NCBI RefSeq assembly: GCF_002939385.1
Contig: NZ_MULI01000013.1
Span: 1 to 64,000, forward strand
Source of the DNA: Streptomyces sp. MH60
GTDB taxonomy: Bacteria; Actinomycetota; Actinomycetes; Streptomycetales; Streptomycetaceae
Direction: 5' to 3'
DNA: 64,000 bases
Shown here: piece by piece, positions 25,615 to 33,870 of the stretch
How the letters are laid out: each line of letters starts with the position of its first letter
How positions within the stretch are numbered: position 1 is the first letter of the stretch
Translations under genes and position numbers: made by a program
The notes under the pieces: generated by a model
Seen by the model: only the letters and a program-made list of their open reading frames with translations
Database searches by the model: none
What the model was told of the DNA's origin: nothing

Positions 25615-26509
25615 GGGCCGTCTCCTCACGCATGCGCGACAGCTTCTCGGGATTGCGCACCGCGTAGAGCCCCGTGATGCGCCCGGCCTCGAAGCGGACC
25701 GCCACCACGGTGTCCAGCTCGCCGTCGAGCCGGATGATCAGGGCGGGGTGTCCGTTGACCTGGGCCGGGTCCATCGTCACCGCGACGGGCAGCTTGACCA
25801 GGCCGCCCAGCATGAGGCGGGCCACCTTGTCGGCGCCGGTGACGGGCCGCAGGACGGCCTGCTTGATGCCGCCGCCGTCGCCCAGCAGGACGACGTCCGG
25901 CGCGAGGATGTCGAGCAGGCCCTGGAGGTCGCCCGTCTGGACGGCCCGCTGGAACGCGTCGAGCGCGTCCCGGGTCTCGGAGCGCGAGACGACTCCGCGC
26001 GGCCGGCGGGCCGCGACGTGCGCGCGGGCCCGGTGCGCGGTCTGGCGGACGGCGGCCGGGGTCTTCTCGACGGCCTCGGCGATCTCGTCGTAGTCGAGTT
26101 CGAACACCTCGCGCAGCACGAACACCGCCCGCTCGGTGGGCGAGAGCGTCTCCATGACCAGCATCATCGCCATCGACACGCTGTCGGCCAGCTCGACGTC
26201 CTCGGCCACGTCGGGCGCGGTGAGCAGCGGCTCGGGCAGCCAGGAGCCGACGTAGGACTCCTTGCGGCGGCCGAGCGTACGCAGCCGGTTCAGCGCCTGG
26301 CGGGTGGTGATGCGCACCAGGTAGGCGCGGCGGTCGCGCACCGTGTCGAGGTCGACTCCCGCCCACTTCAGCCAGGTCTCCTGGAGGACGTCCTCGGCGT
26401 CGGCGGCCGAGCCGAGCATCTCGTAGGCGACGGTGAAGAGCAGATTGCGGTGGGCGACGAAGGACTCCGTGGCGCCGTCCTGTTCGCGGCCGCTGTTCTC
26501 GCTGGTCAC
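25604..26509 (-). CDS. ECF41-type RNA polymerase sigma factor (SigJ-like)
   Basis: A 301-residue ECF sigma factor. Region 2 (FVAHRNLLFTVAYEMLGSAADAEDVLQETWLKW) and region 4 (LSPTERAVFVLREVFELDYDEIAE) are followed by a SnoaL-like C-terminal extension of about 100 residues with the conserved DGGG motif. The linker carries WLPEPLL. These are the defining marks of group ECF41, whose C-terminal domain modulates activity in place of an anti-sigma factor. The gene is divergent from a carboxymuconolactone-decarboxylase gene, the canonical ECF41 target. GTG at 26509 has a GGGAGAAG site. A TGTCACG-n16-TGTC element lies 45 bp upstream and may allow autoregulation. Confidence 0.92.
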   Translation of the reverse strand: MTSENSGREQDGATESFVAHRNLLFTVAYEMLGSAADAEDVLQETWLKWAGVDLDTVRDRRAYLVRITTRQALNRLRTLGRRKESYVGSWLPEPLLTAPDVAEDVELADSVSMAMMLVMETLSPTERAVFVLREVFELDYDEIAEAVEKTPAAVRQTAHRARAHVAARRPRGVVSRSETRDALDAFQRAVQTGDLQGLLDILAPDVVLLGDGGGIKQAVLRPVTGADKVARLMLGGLVKLPVAVTMDPAQVNGHPALIIRLDGELDTVVAVRFEAGRITGLYAVRNPEKLSRMREETALSR

Positions 26510-26553
26510 CAGCTTCTCCCGTTCGTTCGGTTCAGGCGGTGTCACGCGCACAG

Positions 26554-26580
26554 GACACCGGTCGCCGGGGTTCCGTGACA
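26554..26580 (-). promoter_or_regulatory. Possible weak ECF41-type promoter of the sigma gene
   Basis: On the minus strand TGTCACG (26580-26574), a 16-bp spacer and TGTC (26557-26554) resemble the ECF41 consensus TGTCACA-n16-CGTC with one mismatch in each element. It ends 45 bp before the sigma GTG, a suitable distance. Confidence 0.45.
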
Positions 26581-26614
26581 CCCGCCGGTGGTGTCCTGGG
26601 TCACGTTCCCGCCC

Positions 26615-26641
26615 TGTCACAGGGTGCGGGCCGTCGGCGTC
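26615..26641 (+). promoter_or_regulatory. ECF41-dependent promoter of the carboxymuconolactone decarboxylase gene
   Basis: TGTCACA (26615-26621), exactly 16 bp, then CGTC (26638-26641) is a perfect match to the ECF41 promoter consensus as I know it. It lies 44 bp before the AhpD-like start codon and directly opposite the ECF41 sigma gene. Confidence 0.88.
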
Positions 26642-26685
26642 TTGTGTGCGTCACCGAGGCACCGAGAGCGAGCGAGGACGAGATC

Positions 26686-27171
26686 ATGGACACCCGATTC
26701 AACCTGTTCGAGAACGAGTTCGGCGGCAGGTTCGCGAAGCGGTTCGCGGGCACCGGGATGCTGGTCCACCAGTCGGCGCTGCCGAAGGCCACGCAGGAGC
26801 TGGTGTCGCTGCGGGCCAGCCAGATCAACGGCTGCGGCCACTGCATCGACATGCACGTCAAGGAGGCCGCGGCCGCCGGGGAGAGCGCGGTCCGGCTGCA
26901 CCTGGTCGCCGCCTGGCGCGAGACCACGGTCTTCACCGAGGCCGAGCGGGCGGCGCTGGCCCTCGCCGAGGAGGGCACCCGGCTCGCCGACGCGCACGAG
27001 GGCGTCTCCGACGAGACGTGGGAGCTGGTGCGCAAGCACTACGACGACGACCAGGTCGCCGCCCTGGTCTGCCTGGTCGCCCTGATCAACGCGGCCAACC
27101 GGCTCGCCGTGATCACCCACCAGAAGGGCGGCTCGTACGAGGCCGGGATGTTCGAGGCCGCCATGGGCTGA
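26686..27171 (+). CDS. Carboxymuconolactone decarboxylase/AhpD-like protein
   Basis: A 161-residue all-helical protein of the CMD/AhpD family. The redox pair CGHC lies in SQINGCGHCIDMHVKEA, followed by the conserved His and the C-terminal INAANRLAVITH. Members reduce peroxidase partners or act as alkylhydroperoxidases, but for the ECF41-linked group the substrate is not established. It is the classical neighbour and target of ECF41 sigma factors and is preceded by the matching promoter. The ATG at 26686 follows a purine-rich GAGGACGAG. Confidence 0.92.
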   Translation: MDTRFNLFENEFGGRFAKRFAGTGMLVHQSALPKATQELVSLRASQINGCGHCIDMHVKEAAAAGESAVRLHLVAAWRETTVFTEAERAALALAEEGTRLADAHEGVSDETWELVRKHYDDDQVAALVCLVALINAANRLAVITHQKGGSYEAGMFEAAMG

Positions 27172-27181
27172 GCCGCACCGG

Positions 27182-27532
27182 TCAGGACCGCGGGAGGGCG
27201 CCGACGACGAGTTCCACGTCGGCGCCCTCCCGTACGACCAGGTCCCGCACCCGCCACGCACGCGCGTCGATCCGGGTCCCGGCCGCGGTGGTGTGGGCGG
27301 GAACGGTCAGCACCAGGGGCGGCCCCTCCCCCGGCTCCGTGAGCAGCCGCGCCGCCACCATCACCCCGTCGGAGAACCGCAGGTCCACGTCGAGCGGCCG
27401 GGGCCCGGCCACGAACGCGTCCGGGTCCGGGAGCCCCTGGAGGCGACAGCGCGCCCCCGGGAAGAGGTGCGTGTGCCCGCACAGCGCCGGGAAGGTGTCC
27501 GTCCCGGCCGGTCCGCCGGAGGGATGGGCCAT
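27182..27532 (-). CDS. Conserved hypothetical protein
   Basis: A 116-residue soluble protein of unknown function. It begins MAHPSGGPAGTDTFPALCGH and contains a His/Cys-containing N-terminal part (CGHTHLFPGARCRL). A mostly beta C-terminal half follows (VMVAARLL.., PLVLTVPAHTT, VELVVGALP), which may be a small beta-barrel. The ATG at 27532 has GGGAGCG upstream. Its last codons coincide with a very strong hairpin that also ends the convergent AhpD gene. Confidence 0.65.
   Translation of the reverse strand: MAHPSGGPAGTDTFPALCGHTHLFPGARCRLQGLPDPDAFVAGPRPLDVDLRFSDGVMVAARLLTEPGEGPPLVLTVPAHTTAAGTRIDARAWRVRDLVVREGADVELVVGALPRS
27192..27231. terminator. Strong hairpin, bidirectional, inside coding sequence
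   Basis: GGGAGGGCGCCGACG (27192-27206) and its exact complement (27217-27231) form a perfect 15-bp stem with a 10-nt loop. It lies 20 bp after the AhpD stop and within the last codons of the opposing hypothetical gene. Confidence 0.75.
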
Positions 27533-27656
27533 GCGCGCGCTCCCGGGTCCGCGGGGGCGCGGGGGCGCCGTCGTACGCCCTGGGACCGGCCACCGCCGTC
27601 GTCCCGTTCCTACCGCCTCACCTGCCCGGACGGTACTCGGACGGCCCGTTCGTGGT

Positions 27657-27685
27657 GGTGGGCCGGTGTCGGGCACCGGCCCACC
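27657..27685. other. Orphan hairpin in a divergent intergenic region
   Basis: GGTGGGCCGGTG (27657-27668) pairs with CACCGGCCCACC (27674-27685), a perfect 12-bp stem with a 5-nt loop. The flanking genes diverge, so no terminator is expected here. It may end an unseen transcript or act in a leader. The rest of 27533-27801 shows no gene. Confidence 0.6.
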
Positions 27686-27747
27686 GTCCCGGACGGGCCC
27701 GGTCACGATTGCGTCTCGGCCCGATCCGACCCCTTGATTCCTGCCCG

Positions 27748-27783
27748 TGTAATCGTTTCCAATCCTCCATGTAATCGATTCCA
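27748..27783 (+). promoter_or_regulatory. Double LacI-type operator of the ribose operon
   Basis: TGTAATCGTTTCCA (27748-27761) and TGTAATCGATTCCA (27770-27783) are near-identical sites spaced 22 bp, about two helical turns. The second contains the perfect palindrome AATCGATT with the central CG typical of LacI-family operators. They end 18 bp before the lacI-type start codon, so the operon should be autorepressed. Confidence 0.85.
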
Positions 27784-27801
27784 CGAGGAGGTGGAACGAC
27801 G

Positions 27802-28845
27802 ATGGCGAGCATCAAGGACGTCGCCGCCGAGGCGGGTGTGTCCGTCGCGACGGTCTCGCGGGCGCTCAACGGCCACCCGTCGGTCAGCGCCGCCGCACGC
27901 GCCCGTGTGCTGGCCGCCGTCGAGACGCTGGGCTACCGCCCCAACGCCCTCGCCCGGTCGCTGCGCACCGACCAGACCCGCACTCTCGGCCTGGTCATCA
28001 GCGACGTCATGAACCCGTACTTCACCGAGCTGGCCCGTTCCGTCGAGGAGGAGGCCCGCGCGCTCGGCTACAGCGTCATCATCGGCAACGCCGACGAGCG
28101 GCCCGACCTCCAGGACCACCACGTCACCACGCTGCTGGACCGGCGGATCGACGGGTTGCTCGTCTCCCCCACCGACGGGGGCTCCCCGCGCATGCTGGAC
28201 GCCGCGCGGGCCGGGACGCCGATGGTCTTCGTCGACCGCTGGATCCCCGGTGTGGACGTGCCCGTCGTCAGGTCGGACGGGCGGGCGGCCGTACGGGACC
28301 TCGTCGCGCATCTGCACGGGCTCGGGCACCGGCGGCTCGCGATCATCGCCGGGCCCGCCGCCACGACCACCGGACGCGAGCGCGTCGACGCCTTCCGCGA
28401 GGCGCTCGCCGCGTACGGGCTCCCCCTCCCGGACGCCTACATCGGCCAGGGCGACTTCCAGGCCGGCAGCGGACGCCGGGTCACCGAGGGTTTCCTCGAC
28501 CTGCCCGAGCCGCCCGAGGTCGTCTTCGCCGCCGACAACCTGATGGCGCTCGGCGCGCTGGACGCCGTCCGCGCGCGCGGGCTGCGGGTCCCCGAGGACA
28601 TCGGGCTCGCCGCGTTCGACGACATCCCCTGGTTCGTGCACACCGGTCCGCCGGTCACCGCGATCGCCCAGCCCACCCGCGAGCTGGGGCGGGCGGCCGT
28701 ACGCGCCCTCGTCGAGCGGATCGCGGGGCGGACCGGCGAGTCCGTCACCCTTCCGGCCCGGCTCGTCGTCCGCCGCTCGTGCGGTGAGCCGCCCGCCGCA
28801 CCACACCCCCCGTCCCCGTCCCCCGTACGAAGGAGTACGCCGTGA
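27802..28845 (+). CDS. LacI-family repressor of the ribose operon
   Basis: A 347-residue repressor. The N-terminal helix-turn-helix and hinge (SIKDVAAEAGVSVATVSRAL and LGYRPNALARSLRT) are followed by a periplasmic-binding-protein-like sugar-sensing domain (LGLVISDVMNPYFTELARS..). It starts 18 bp after a double LacI operator and its stop overlaps the start of the ABC ATPase (GTGA, 28842-28845). This makes it the first gene of an autoregulated lacI-rbsA-rbsCB-rbsK-rbsD operon. The effector is expected to be ribose or a ribose derivative, from the downstream genes. Confidence 0.92.
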   Translation: MASIKDVAAEAGVSVATVSRALNGHPSVSAAARARVLAAVETLGYRPNALARSLRTDQTRTLGLVISDVMNPYFTELARSVEEEARALGYSVIIGNADERPDLQDHHVTTLLDRRIDGLLVSPTDGGSPRMLDAARAGTPMVFVDRWIPGVDVPVVRSDGRAAVRDLVAHLHGLGHRRLAIIAGPAATTTGRERVDAFREALAAYGLPLPDAYIGQGDFQAGSGRRVTEGFLDLPEPPEVVFAADNLMALGALDAVRARGLRVPEDIGLAAFDDIPWFVHTGPPVTAIAQPTRELGRAAVRALVERIAGRTGESVTLPARLVVRRSCGEPPAAPHPPSPSPVRRSTP

Positions 28846-30386
28846 GCAGCCGCAGTCCGGACGAGTTGCTGCGCATCGAGGGCATCCGCAAGACCTTCCC
28901 CGGCGTGGTCGCGCTCGACAGCGTCGACTTCGACCTGCGCCGGGGCGAGGTGCACGTGCTCCTCGGTGAGAACGGCGCGGGCAAGAGCACGCTCATCAAG
29001 ATGCTCTCCGGCGCCTACACGCCCGACGCCGGGCGGATCCTGGCCGGTGGTGAGGAGGTGCGCATCCACGGTGCGCAGGACTCCGAGCGCCTCGGGATCG
29101 CCACCATCTACCAGGAGTTCAACCTCGTCCCCGACCTGACGGTGGCGGAGAACATCTTCCTGGGGCGCCAGCCCCGCCGGTTCGGCATGATCGACCGGAA
29201 GCGGATGGAAGCCGACGCCGAGGTGCTGCTGGAGCGGGTGGGGGTCCACGTGTCTCCCCGCGCACGGGTGCGTGAACTCGGTATCGCCCGGCTCCAGATG
29301 GTCGAGATCGCCAAGGCGCTCAGCCTGGACGCGCGGGTGCTCATCATGGACGAGCCGACCGCCGTGCTCACCTCCGACGAGGTGGAGAAGCTGTTCGCCA
29401 TCGTGCGGCGGCTGCGCGAGGACGGCGTCGGCATCGTCTTCATCACCCATCACCTGGAGGAGATCGCCGCGCTCGGCGACCGGGTGACCGTCATCCGGGA
29501 CGGCCGGAGTGTCGGCCAGGTGCCCGCCTCCACGCCCGAGGACGAGCTGGTCCGGCTCATGGTCGGGCGGTCGATCGAGCAGCAGTACCCGCGCGAGCGC
29601 ACCGACGCCGGTGAGGCACTGCTCAAGGTGGAGGGGCTCACCCGGGACGGTGTCTTCCACGACGTCGGCTTCGAGGTGCGGGCCGGTGAGGTCGTCGGCA
29701 TCGCGGGGCTCGTCGGCGCCGGGCGGACGGAGGTGGTGCGGGCGGTGTTCGGCGCCGATCCGTACGACGCCGGAACCGTGCGGGTCGCGGGTGCGCCGTT
29801 GCGGCGGCACGACGTGAACGCCGCCATGGCCGCCGGGATCGGGCTCGTCCCCGAGGACCGCAAGGGGCAGGGCCTCGTGCTCGACGCCTCCGTGGCGGAG
29901 AACCTGGGGCTCGTCACGCTGCGGTCCAGCGCCCGCGCCGGGCTCGTCGACCTCAAGGGGCAGCACGCGGCGGCCGAGCGCATCGCCGGGCAGCTCGGGG
30001 TGCGGATGGCCGGGCTCGGCCAGCACGTGCGCACGCTCTCCGGCGGCAACCAGCAGAAGGTCGTCATCGGCAAGTGGCTGCTGGCGGACACCAAGGTGCT
30101 GATCCTCGACGAGCCGACGCGCGGCATCGACGTCGGCGCCAAGGTCGAGATCTACCAGCTCATCAACGAACTGACGGCCGCCGGTGCCGCCGTGCTCATG
30201 ATCTCCAGCGATCTGCCGGAGGTGCTCGGCATGAGCGACCGCGTGGTCGTCATGGCGCAGGGGCGCGTCGCGGGTGAACTCACCGCCGAACAGGCCACCC
30301 AGGACGCCGTGATGGCGCTCGCCGTCAGCACCCACACCAGCAACTCCCCCCACAGCGACGGAACGGAGGCCTCCGGTGGCCACTGA
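28842..30386 (+). CDS. rbsA: Ribose ABC transporter ATPase (RbsA-like)
   Basis: A 514-residue ATPase with two tandem NBDs, as in RbsA/MglA. NBD1 has Walker [10 protein letters not shown], signature LGIARLQ and Walker [16 protein letters not shown]2 lacks a canonical Walker A ([14 protein letters not shown]), a normal feature of this family, but keeps signature LSGGNQQK and Walker [14 protein letters not shown]. It powers import through the fused permease/binding protein encoded next, whose start lies 11 bp inside this gene. The GTG start overlaps the repressor stop. Confidence 0.93.
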   Translation: MSSRSPDELLRIEGIRKTFPGVVALDSVDFDLRRGEVHVLLGENGAGKSTLIKMLSGAYTPDAGRILAGGEEVRIHGAQDSERLGIATIYQEFNLVPDLTVAENIFLGRQPRRFGMIDRKRMEADAEVLLERVGVHVSPRARVRELGIARLQMVEIAKALSLDARVLIMDEPTAVLTSDEVEKLFAIVRRLREDGVGIVFITHHLEEIAALGDRVTVIRDGRSVGQVPASTPEDELVRLMVGRSIEQQYPRERTDAGEALLKVEGLTRDGVFHDVGFEVRAGEVVGIAGLVGAGRTEVVRAVFGADPYDAGTVRVAGAPLRRHDVNAAMAAGIGLVPEDRKGQGLVLDASVAENLGLVTLRSSARAGLVDLKGQHAAAERIAGQLGVRMAGLGQHVRTLSGGNQQKVVIGKWLLADTKVLILDEPTRGIDVGAKVEIYQLINELTAAGAAVLMISSDLPEVLGMSDRVVVMAQGRVAGELTAEQATQDAVMALAVSTHTSNSPHSDGTEASGGH

Positions 30387-32331
30387 CACGCTCAAGAGCA
30401 AGCCGGGCGCGCAGGGCGCCACCAGCGGTCTGCGCCGCCTGCTGCTCGACAACGGCGCGCTGACCGCGCTGATCGTCCTCGTCATCGCCATGTCGGCGCT
30501 GTCCGGGGACTTCCTGACCGCCGACAACCTCCTCAACGTCGGCGTCCAGGCCGCCGTCACCGCGATCCTCGCGTTCGGCGTCACCTTCGTCATCGTCTCG
30601 GCGGGCATCGACCTGTCGGTCGGCTCGGTCGCCGCGCTGTCGGCCACCGTGCTGGCCTGGAGCGCCACCGAGGCCGGCATCCCGGTGGTGCTCGCGGTGC
30701 TGCTGTCCGTCCTGACGGGCATCGCGTGCGGTCTGGTGAACGGTTTCCTCATCTCGTACGGGAAGCTGCCGCCGTTCATCGCGACGCTCGCCATGCTGTC
30801 GGTGGGCCGCGGTCTTTCGCTGGTCATCTCGCAGGGCTCGCCGATCGCCTTCCCGGACTCGGTCTCGCACCTCGGTGACACCCTCGGCGGCTGGCTGCCG
30901 GTGCCGGTGCTCGTGATGATCGTGATGGGCCTGATCACCGCGTTCGTCCTCGGCCGGACCTACATCGGCCGCTCCATGTACGCCATCGGCGGCAACGAGG
31001 AGGCCGCGCGGCTGTCCGGCCTGCGGGTGAAGCGGCAGAAGCTCGCCATCTACGCCTTCTCCGGCCTGTTCGCCGCCGCCGCGGGCATCGTGCTCGCCTC
31101 CCGGCTCTCCTCGGCGCAGCCGCAGGCCGCGCAGGGCTACGAGCTGGACGCCATCGCCGCCGTCGTGATCGGCGGTGCCTCGCTGGCGGGCGGCACCGGC
31201 AAGGCTTCGGGGACGCTGATCGGCGCGCTGATCCTCGCGGTGCTGCGCAACGGCCTCAACCTGCTGTCCGTCTCCGCGTTCTGGCAGCAGGTCGTCATCG
31301 GTGTCGTCATCGCGCTGGCGGTGCTCTTCGACACGCTGCGCCGCAAGGCGGGCGCGGTCACGCCGGCGGCCGGGGCGTCCGGTGGCGGCAACCGGGGCAA
31401 GCAGGCCCTCACCTACGTGATCGCGGCCGTCGTCGCGGTGGCCGTCGTCGGCGCCACCTCGCTGCTGCACAACGGTTCCTCCGGCGGCAAGGACCAGAAG
31501 ATGGGGCTGTCGCTGTCCACGCTCAACAACCCGTTCTTCGTGCAGATCAGGAACGGCGCGCAGGAGGAGGCGAGGAAGCTGGGCGTGGACCTGACGGTCA
31601 CGGACGCCCAGAACGACGCCTCCCAGCAGGCCAACCAGTTGCAGAACTTCGTCAGCGGCAGCCTGTCCGCGGTCATCGTCAACCCGGTGGACTCCGACGC
31701 GGCCGGTCCCTCGGTACGCTCGGCGAACAAGGACGACATCCCCGTCATCGCCGTGGACCGCGGCGTCAACAAGGCGGACACGTCCGCGCTGGTGGCCTCC
31801 GACAACGTCGAGGGCGGCAAGCTGGGCGCCCGGGCGCTCGCCGAGAAGCTCGGCGGCAAGGGCACGATCGTCGTCCTCCAGGGCCAGGCAGGCACCAGCG
31901 CCAGCCGGGAGCGCGGGGCGGGCTTCGCGGCCGGGCTGAAGGAGTACCCGGGCATCAAGGTCGTCGCCAAGCAGCCCGCGGACTTCGACCGCACCAAGGG
32001 CCTGGACGTGATGACCAACCTGCTCCAGGCGCACCCGGACGTCGACGGCGTCTTCGCGGAGAACGACGAGATGGCGCTGGGCGCGATCAAGGCGCTCGGT
32101 TCCAAGGCCGGAAAGTCGGTCCAGGTCGTCGGCTTCGACGGCACCCCGGACGGGCTGAAGGCGGTCCAGGACGGCACGTTGTACGCCTCCGTGGCGCAGC
32201 AGCCGAAGGAACTGGGCAGGATCGCCGTACAGAACGCGCTGCGGGCTGCCGAGGACAAGAAGGTGGAGCAGACGGTGAAGGTGCCCGTGAAGGTCGTCAC
32301 CAAGGAGAACGTGGCCGGCTTCGGGGGCTGA
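30376..32331 (+). CDS. Fused ribose permease/substrate-binding protein (RbsC-RbsB)
   Basis: A 651-residue fusion. Residues 1-330 are an RbsC-type permease with about 8-10 helices (AFGVTFVIVSAGIDLSVGS, GRTYIGRSMYAIGGNEEAA). A helix near 345-365 (ALTYVIAAVVAVAVVGAT) then leads to an RbsB-type type-1 periplasmic binding domain (LSLSTLNNPFFVQIRNGAQE, NPVDSDAAG, FAENDEMALGAIKAL). There is no signal peptidase or lipobox site between them, so the binding protein stays covalently tethered outside the membrane. In most bacteria these are separate genes. The frame is continuous with even codon use. It works with RbsA. Confidence 0.92.
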   Translation: MATDTLKSKPGAQGATSGLRRLLLDNGALTALIVLVIAMSALSGDFLTADNLLNVGVQAAVTAILAFGVTFVIVSAGIDLSVGSVAALSATVLAWSATEAGIPVVLAVLLSVLTGIACGLVNGFLISYGKLPPFIATLAMLSVGRGLSLVISQGSPIAFPDSVSHLGDTLGGWLPVPVLVMIVMGLITAFVLGRTYIGRSMYAIGGNEEAARLSGLRVKRQKLAIYAFSGLFAAAAGIVLASRLSSAQPQAAQGYELDAIAAVVIGGASLAGGTGKASGTLIGALILAVLRNGLNLLSVSAFWQQVVIGVVIALAVLFDTLRRKAGAVTPAAGASGGGNRGKQALTYVIAAVVAVAVVGATSLLHNGSSGGKDQKMGLSLSTLNNPFFVQIRNGAQEEARKLGVDLTVTDAQNDASQQANQLQNFVSGSLSAVIVNPVDSDAAGPSVRSANKDDIPVIAVDRGVNKADTSALVASDNVEGGKLGARALAEKLGGKGTIVVLQGQAGTSASRERGAGFAAGLKEYPGIKVVAKQPADFDRTKGLDVMTNLLQAHPDVDGVFAENDEMALGAIKALGSKAGKSVQVVGFDGTPDGLKAVQDGTLYASVAQQPKELGRIAVQNALRAAEDKKVEQTVKVPVKVVTKENVAGFGG

Positions 32332-32390
32332 GACCGGCCGTCGGGACCCGGCGGAAACCAGCGGGAATCACTCGAATCGGAGAACGATTG

Positions 32391-33311
32391 ATGTACGACT
32401 ACGACCTGCTGGTCGTCGGATCGGCCAACGCCGATCTGGTGATCGGTGTCGAGCGGCGGCCGGCGGCGGGCGAGACGGTGCTCGGCTCCGACCTGGCCGT
32501 CCACCCGGGCGGCAAGGGCGGCAACCAGGCCGTCGCCGCCGCCCGGCTGGGTGCCCGTACGGCCCTGCTGGCCCGGGTCGGCGACGACGACTACGGCCGG
32601 CTGCTGCTGGACTCGCAGCGGGCGGCCGGCGTCGACACGGTCGGTGTGCTGGTGGGCGGCGCCCCGACCGGCGTCGCGCTGATCACCGTCGATCCGTCCG
32701 GGGACAACAGCATCGTGGTCTCGCCGGGTGCCAACGGCCGGCTGGCACCGGGCGACGTCCGGGCCGCCGCGAGTCTCTTCCACGCCTCCCGGGTGGTCTC
32801 CACGCAGTTGGAGATCCCGCTGGAGACGGTCGTGGAGGTGGTCCGCTCGCTCGCGCCGGACAGCCGTTTCGTGCTGAACCCGTCACCGCCGCGCGCTCTC
32901 CCGCGGGAGGTGCTGGCCGCCTGCGACCCGCTGATCGTCAACGAGCACGAGGCGAAGGTGATCCTCGGGGACTCGCTGGTCGGCGAGCGCCCCGAGGACT
33001 GGGCCCGCGTCCTGCTGGCCAAGGGCCCGCGCTCGGTGGTCGTGACCCTGGGCGCCGAGGGCGCGCTGGTCGCGTCGGCCGCCGGGGGCGTGGTCCGGGT
33101 GCCGTCCGTGAAGGTGCATGCCGTGGACACCACGGGCGCGGGCGACGCGTTCACCGCGGCGCTGGCCTGGCGGCTCGGCACCGGCGAGCCGCTCGCCGAG
33201 GCGGCGGCGTACGCGGCCCGGGTGGGCGCGGCGGCGGTCACCAGGGCGGGCGCGCAGGAGTCGTACCCGACGGCGGCCGAGGCCGAGGCACTGGAGGCCG
33301 GGGCGCTGTGA
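32391..33311 (+). CDS. rbsK: Ribokinase
   Basis: A 306-residue PfkB-family kinase that phosphorylates ribose to ribose-5-phosphate. The first PfkB signature HPGGKGGNQAVAAARLGA and the second DTTGAGDAFTAALAWRL, with the catalytic Asp in GAGD, are intact. The N-terminal GSANADLV substrate loop fits ribokinase. ATG at 32391 has a GGAGAACG site; the TTG one codon earlier is less likely. It lies 59 bp after rbsCB and its stop overlaps the rbsD start. Confidence 0.93.
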   Translation: MYDYDLLVVGSANADLVIGVERRPAAGETVLGSDLAVHPGGKGGNQAVAAARLGARTALLARVGDDDYGRLLLDSQRAAGVDTVGVLVGGAPTGVALITVDPSGDNSIVVSPGANGRLAPGDVRAAASLFHASRVVSTQLEIPLETVVEVVRSLAPDSRFVLNPSPPRALPREVLAACDPLIVNEHEAKVILGDSLVGERPEDWARVLLAKGPRSVVVTLGAEGALVASAAGGVVRVPSVKVHAVDTTGAGDAFTAALAWRLGTGEPLAEAAAYAARVGAAAVTRAGAQESYPTAAEAEALEAGAL

Positions 33312-33697
33312 AGAAGGCGGGGATACTCAACCGGCATCTCGCGGGCGCGCTCGCCGAACTCGGGCACGGGGACGGCGTCCTGGTGTGCGACGCGGGCATG
33401 CCCGTGCCGGACGGGCCGCGCGTCGTCGACCTGGCCTTCCGGGCCGGGGTGCCGTCCTTCGCCGAGGTGCTGGACGGTCTGCTGGCCGAGCTGGTCGTCG
33501 AGGGCGCGACGGCGGCGACGGAGGTCCGGGAGGCGAACGCCGAGTGCGCCGCGCTGCTCGACGGGCTCTTCCCCGCCCTCGGGCTCGTCCCGCACGAGCG
33601 GCTCAAGGAGTTGTCGGCGGGCGCGCGGCTGATCGTGCGCACCGGGGAGGCGCGGCCGTACGCCAATGTGCTGCTGCGGTGCGGAGTCTTCTTCTGA
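33308..33697 (+). CDS. rbsD: D-ribose pyranase
   Basis: A 129-residue cytoplasmic enzyme that interconverts beta-pyranose and beta-furanose forms of ribose so that ribokinase can use it. The family landmarks are the N-terminal KKAGILNRHLAGALAELGHGD with the catalytic His, CDAGMPVP, and the C-terminal RTGEARPYANVLL. The GTG start overlaps the rbsK stop (GTGA). It ends the operon, just before a strong terminator. Confidence 0.94.
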   Translation: MKKAGILNRHLAGALAELGHGDGVLVCDAGMPVPDGPRVVDLAFRAGVPSFAEVLDGLLAELVVEGATAATEVREANAECAALLDGLFPALGLVPHERLKELSAGARLIVRTGEARPYANVLLRCGVFF

Positions 33698-33724
33698 GGG
33701 CCGCCGCCGGTGCGGAACACGTTT

Positions 33725-33755
33725 GAGGGGGCCCGGTCGACGACCGGGCCCCCTC
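33725..33755 (+). terminator. Terminator of the ribose operon
   Basis: GAGGGGGCCCGGTC (33725-33738) and its exact complement (33742-33755) form a perfect 14-bp stem with a GAC loop, followed by GGGTTTCC. It lies 28 bp after the rbsD stop. Confidence 0.85.
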
Positions 33756-33870
33756 GGGTTTCCCCACCCCTTCGGAACGCCGTGGATTTTCCCCCCCGGG
33801 TACCCCCACGGGAGTTCCGATGCCAGGTACGACCCGCCGGAGGGCGGAAGGGTTGCACGGGTCGCGGGAT

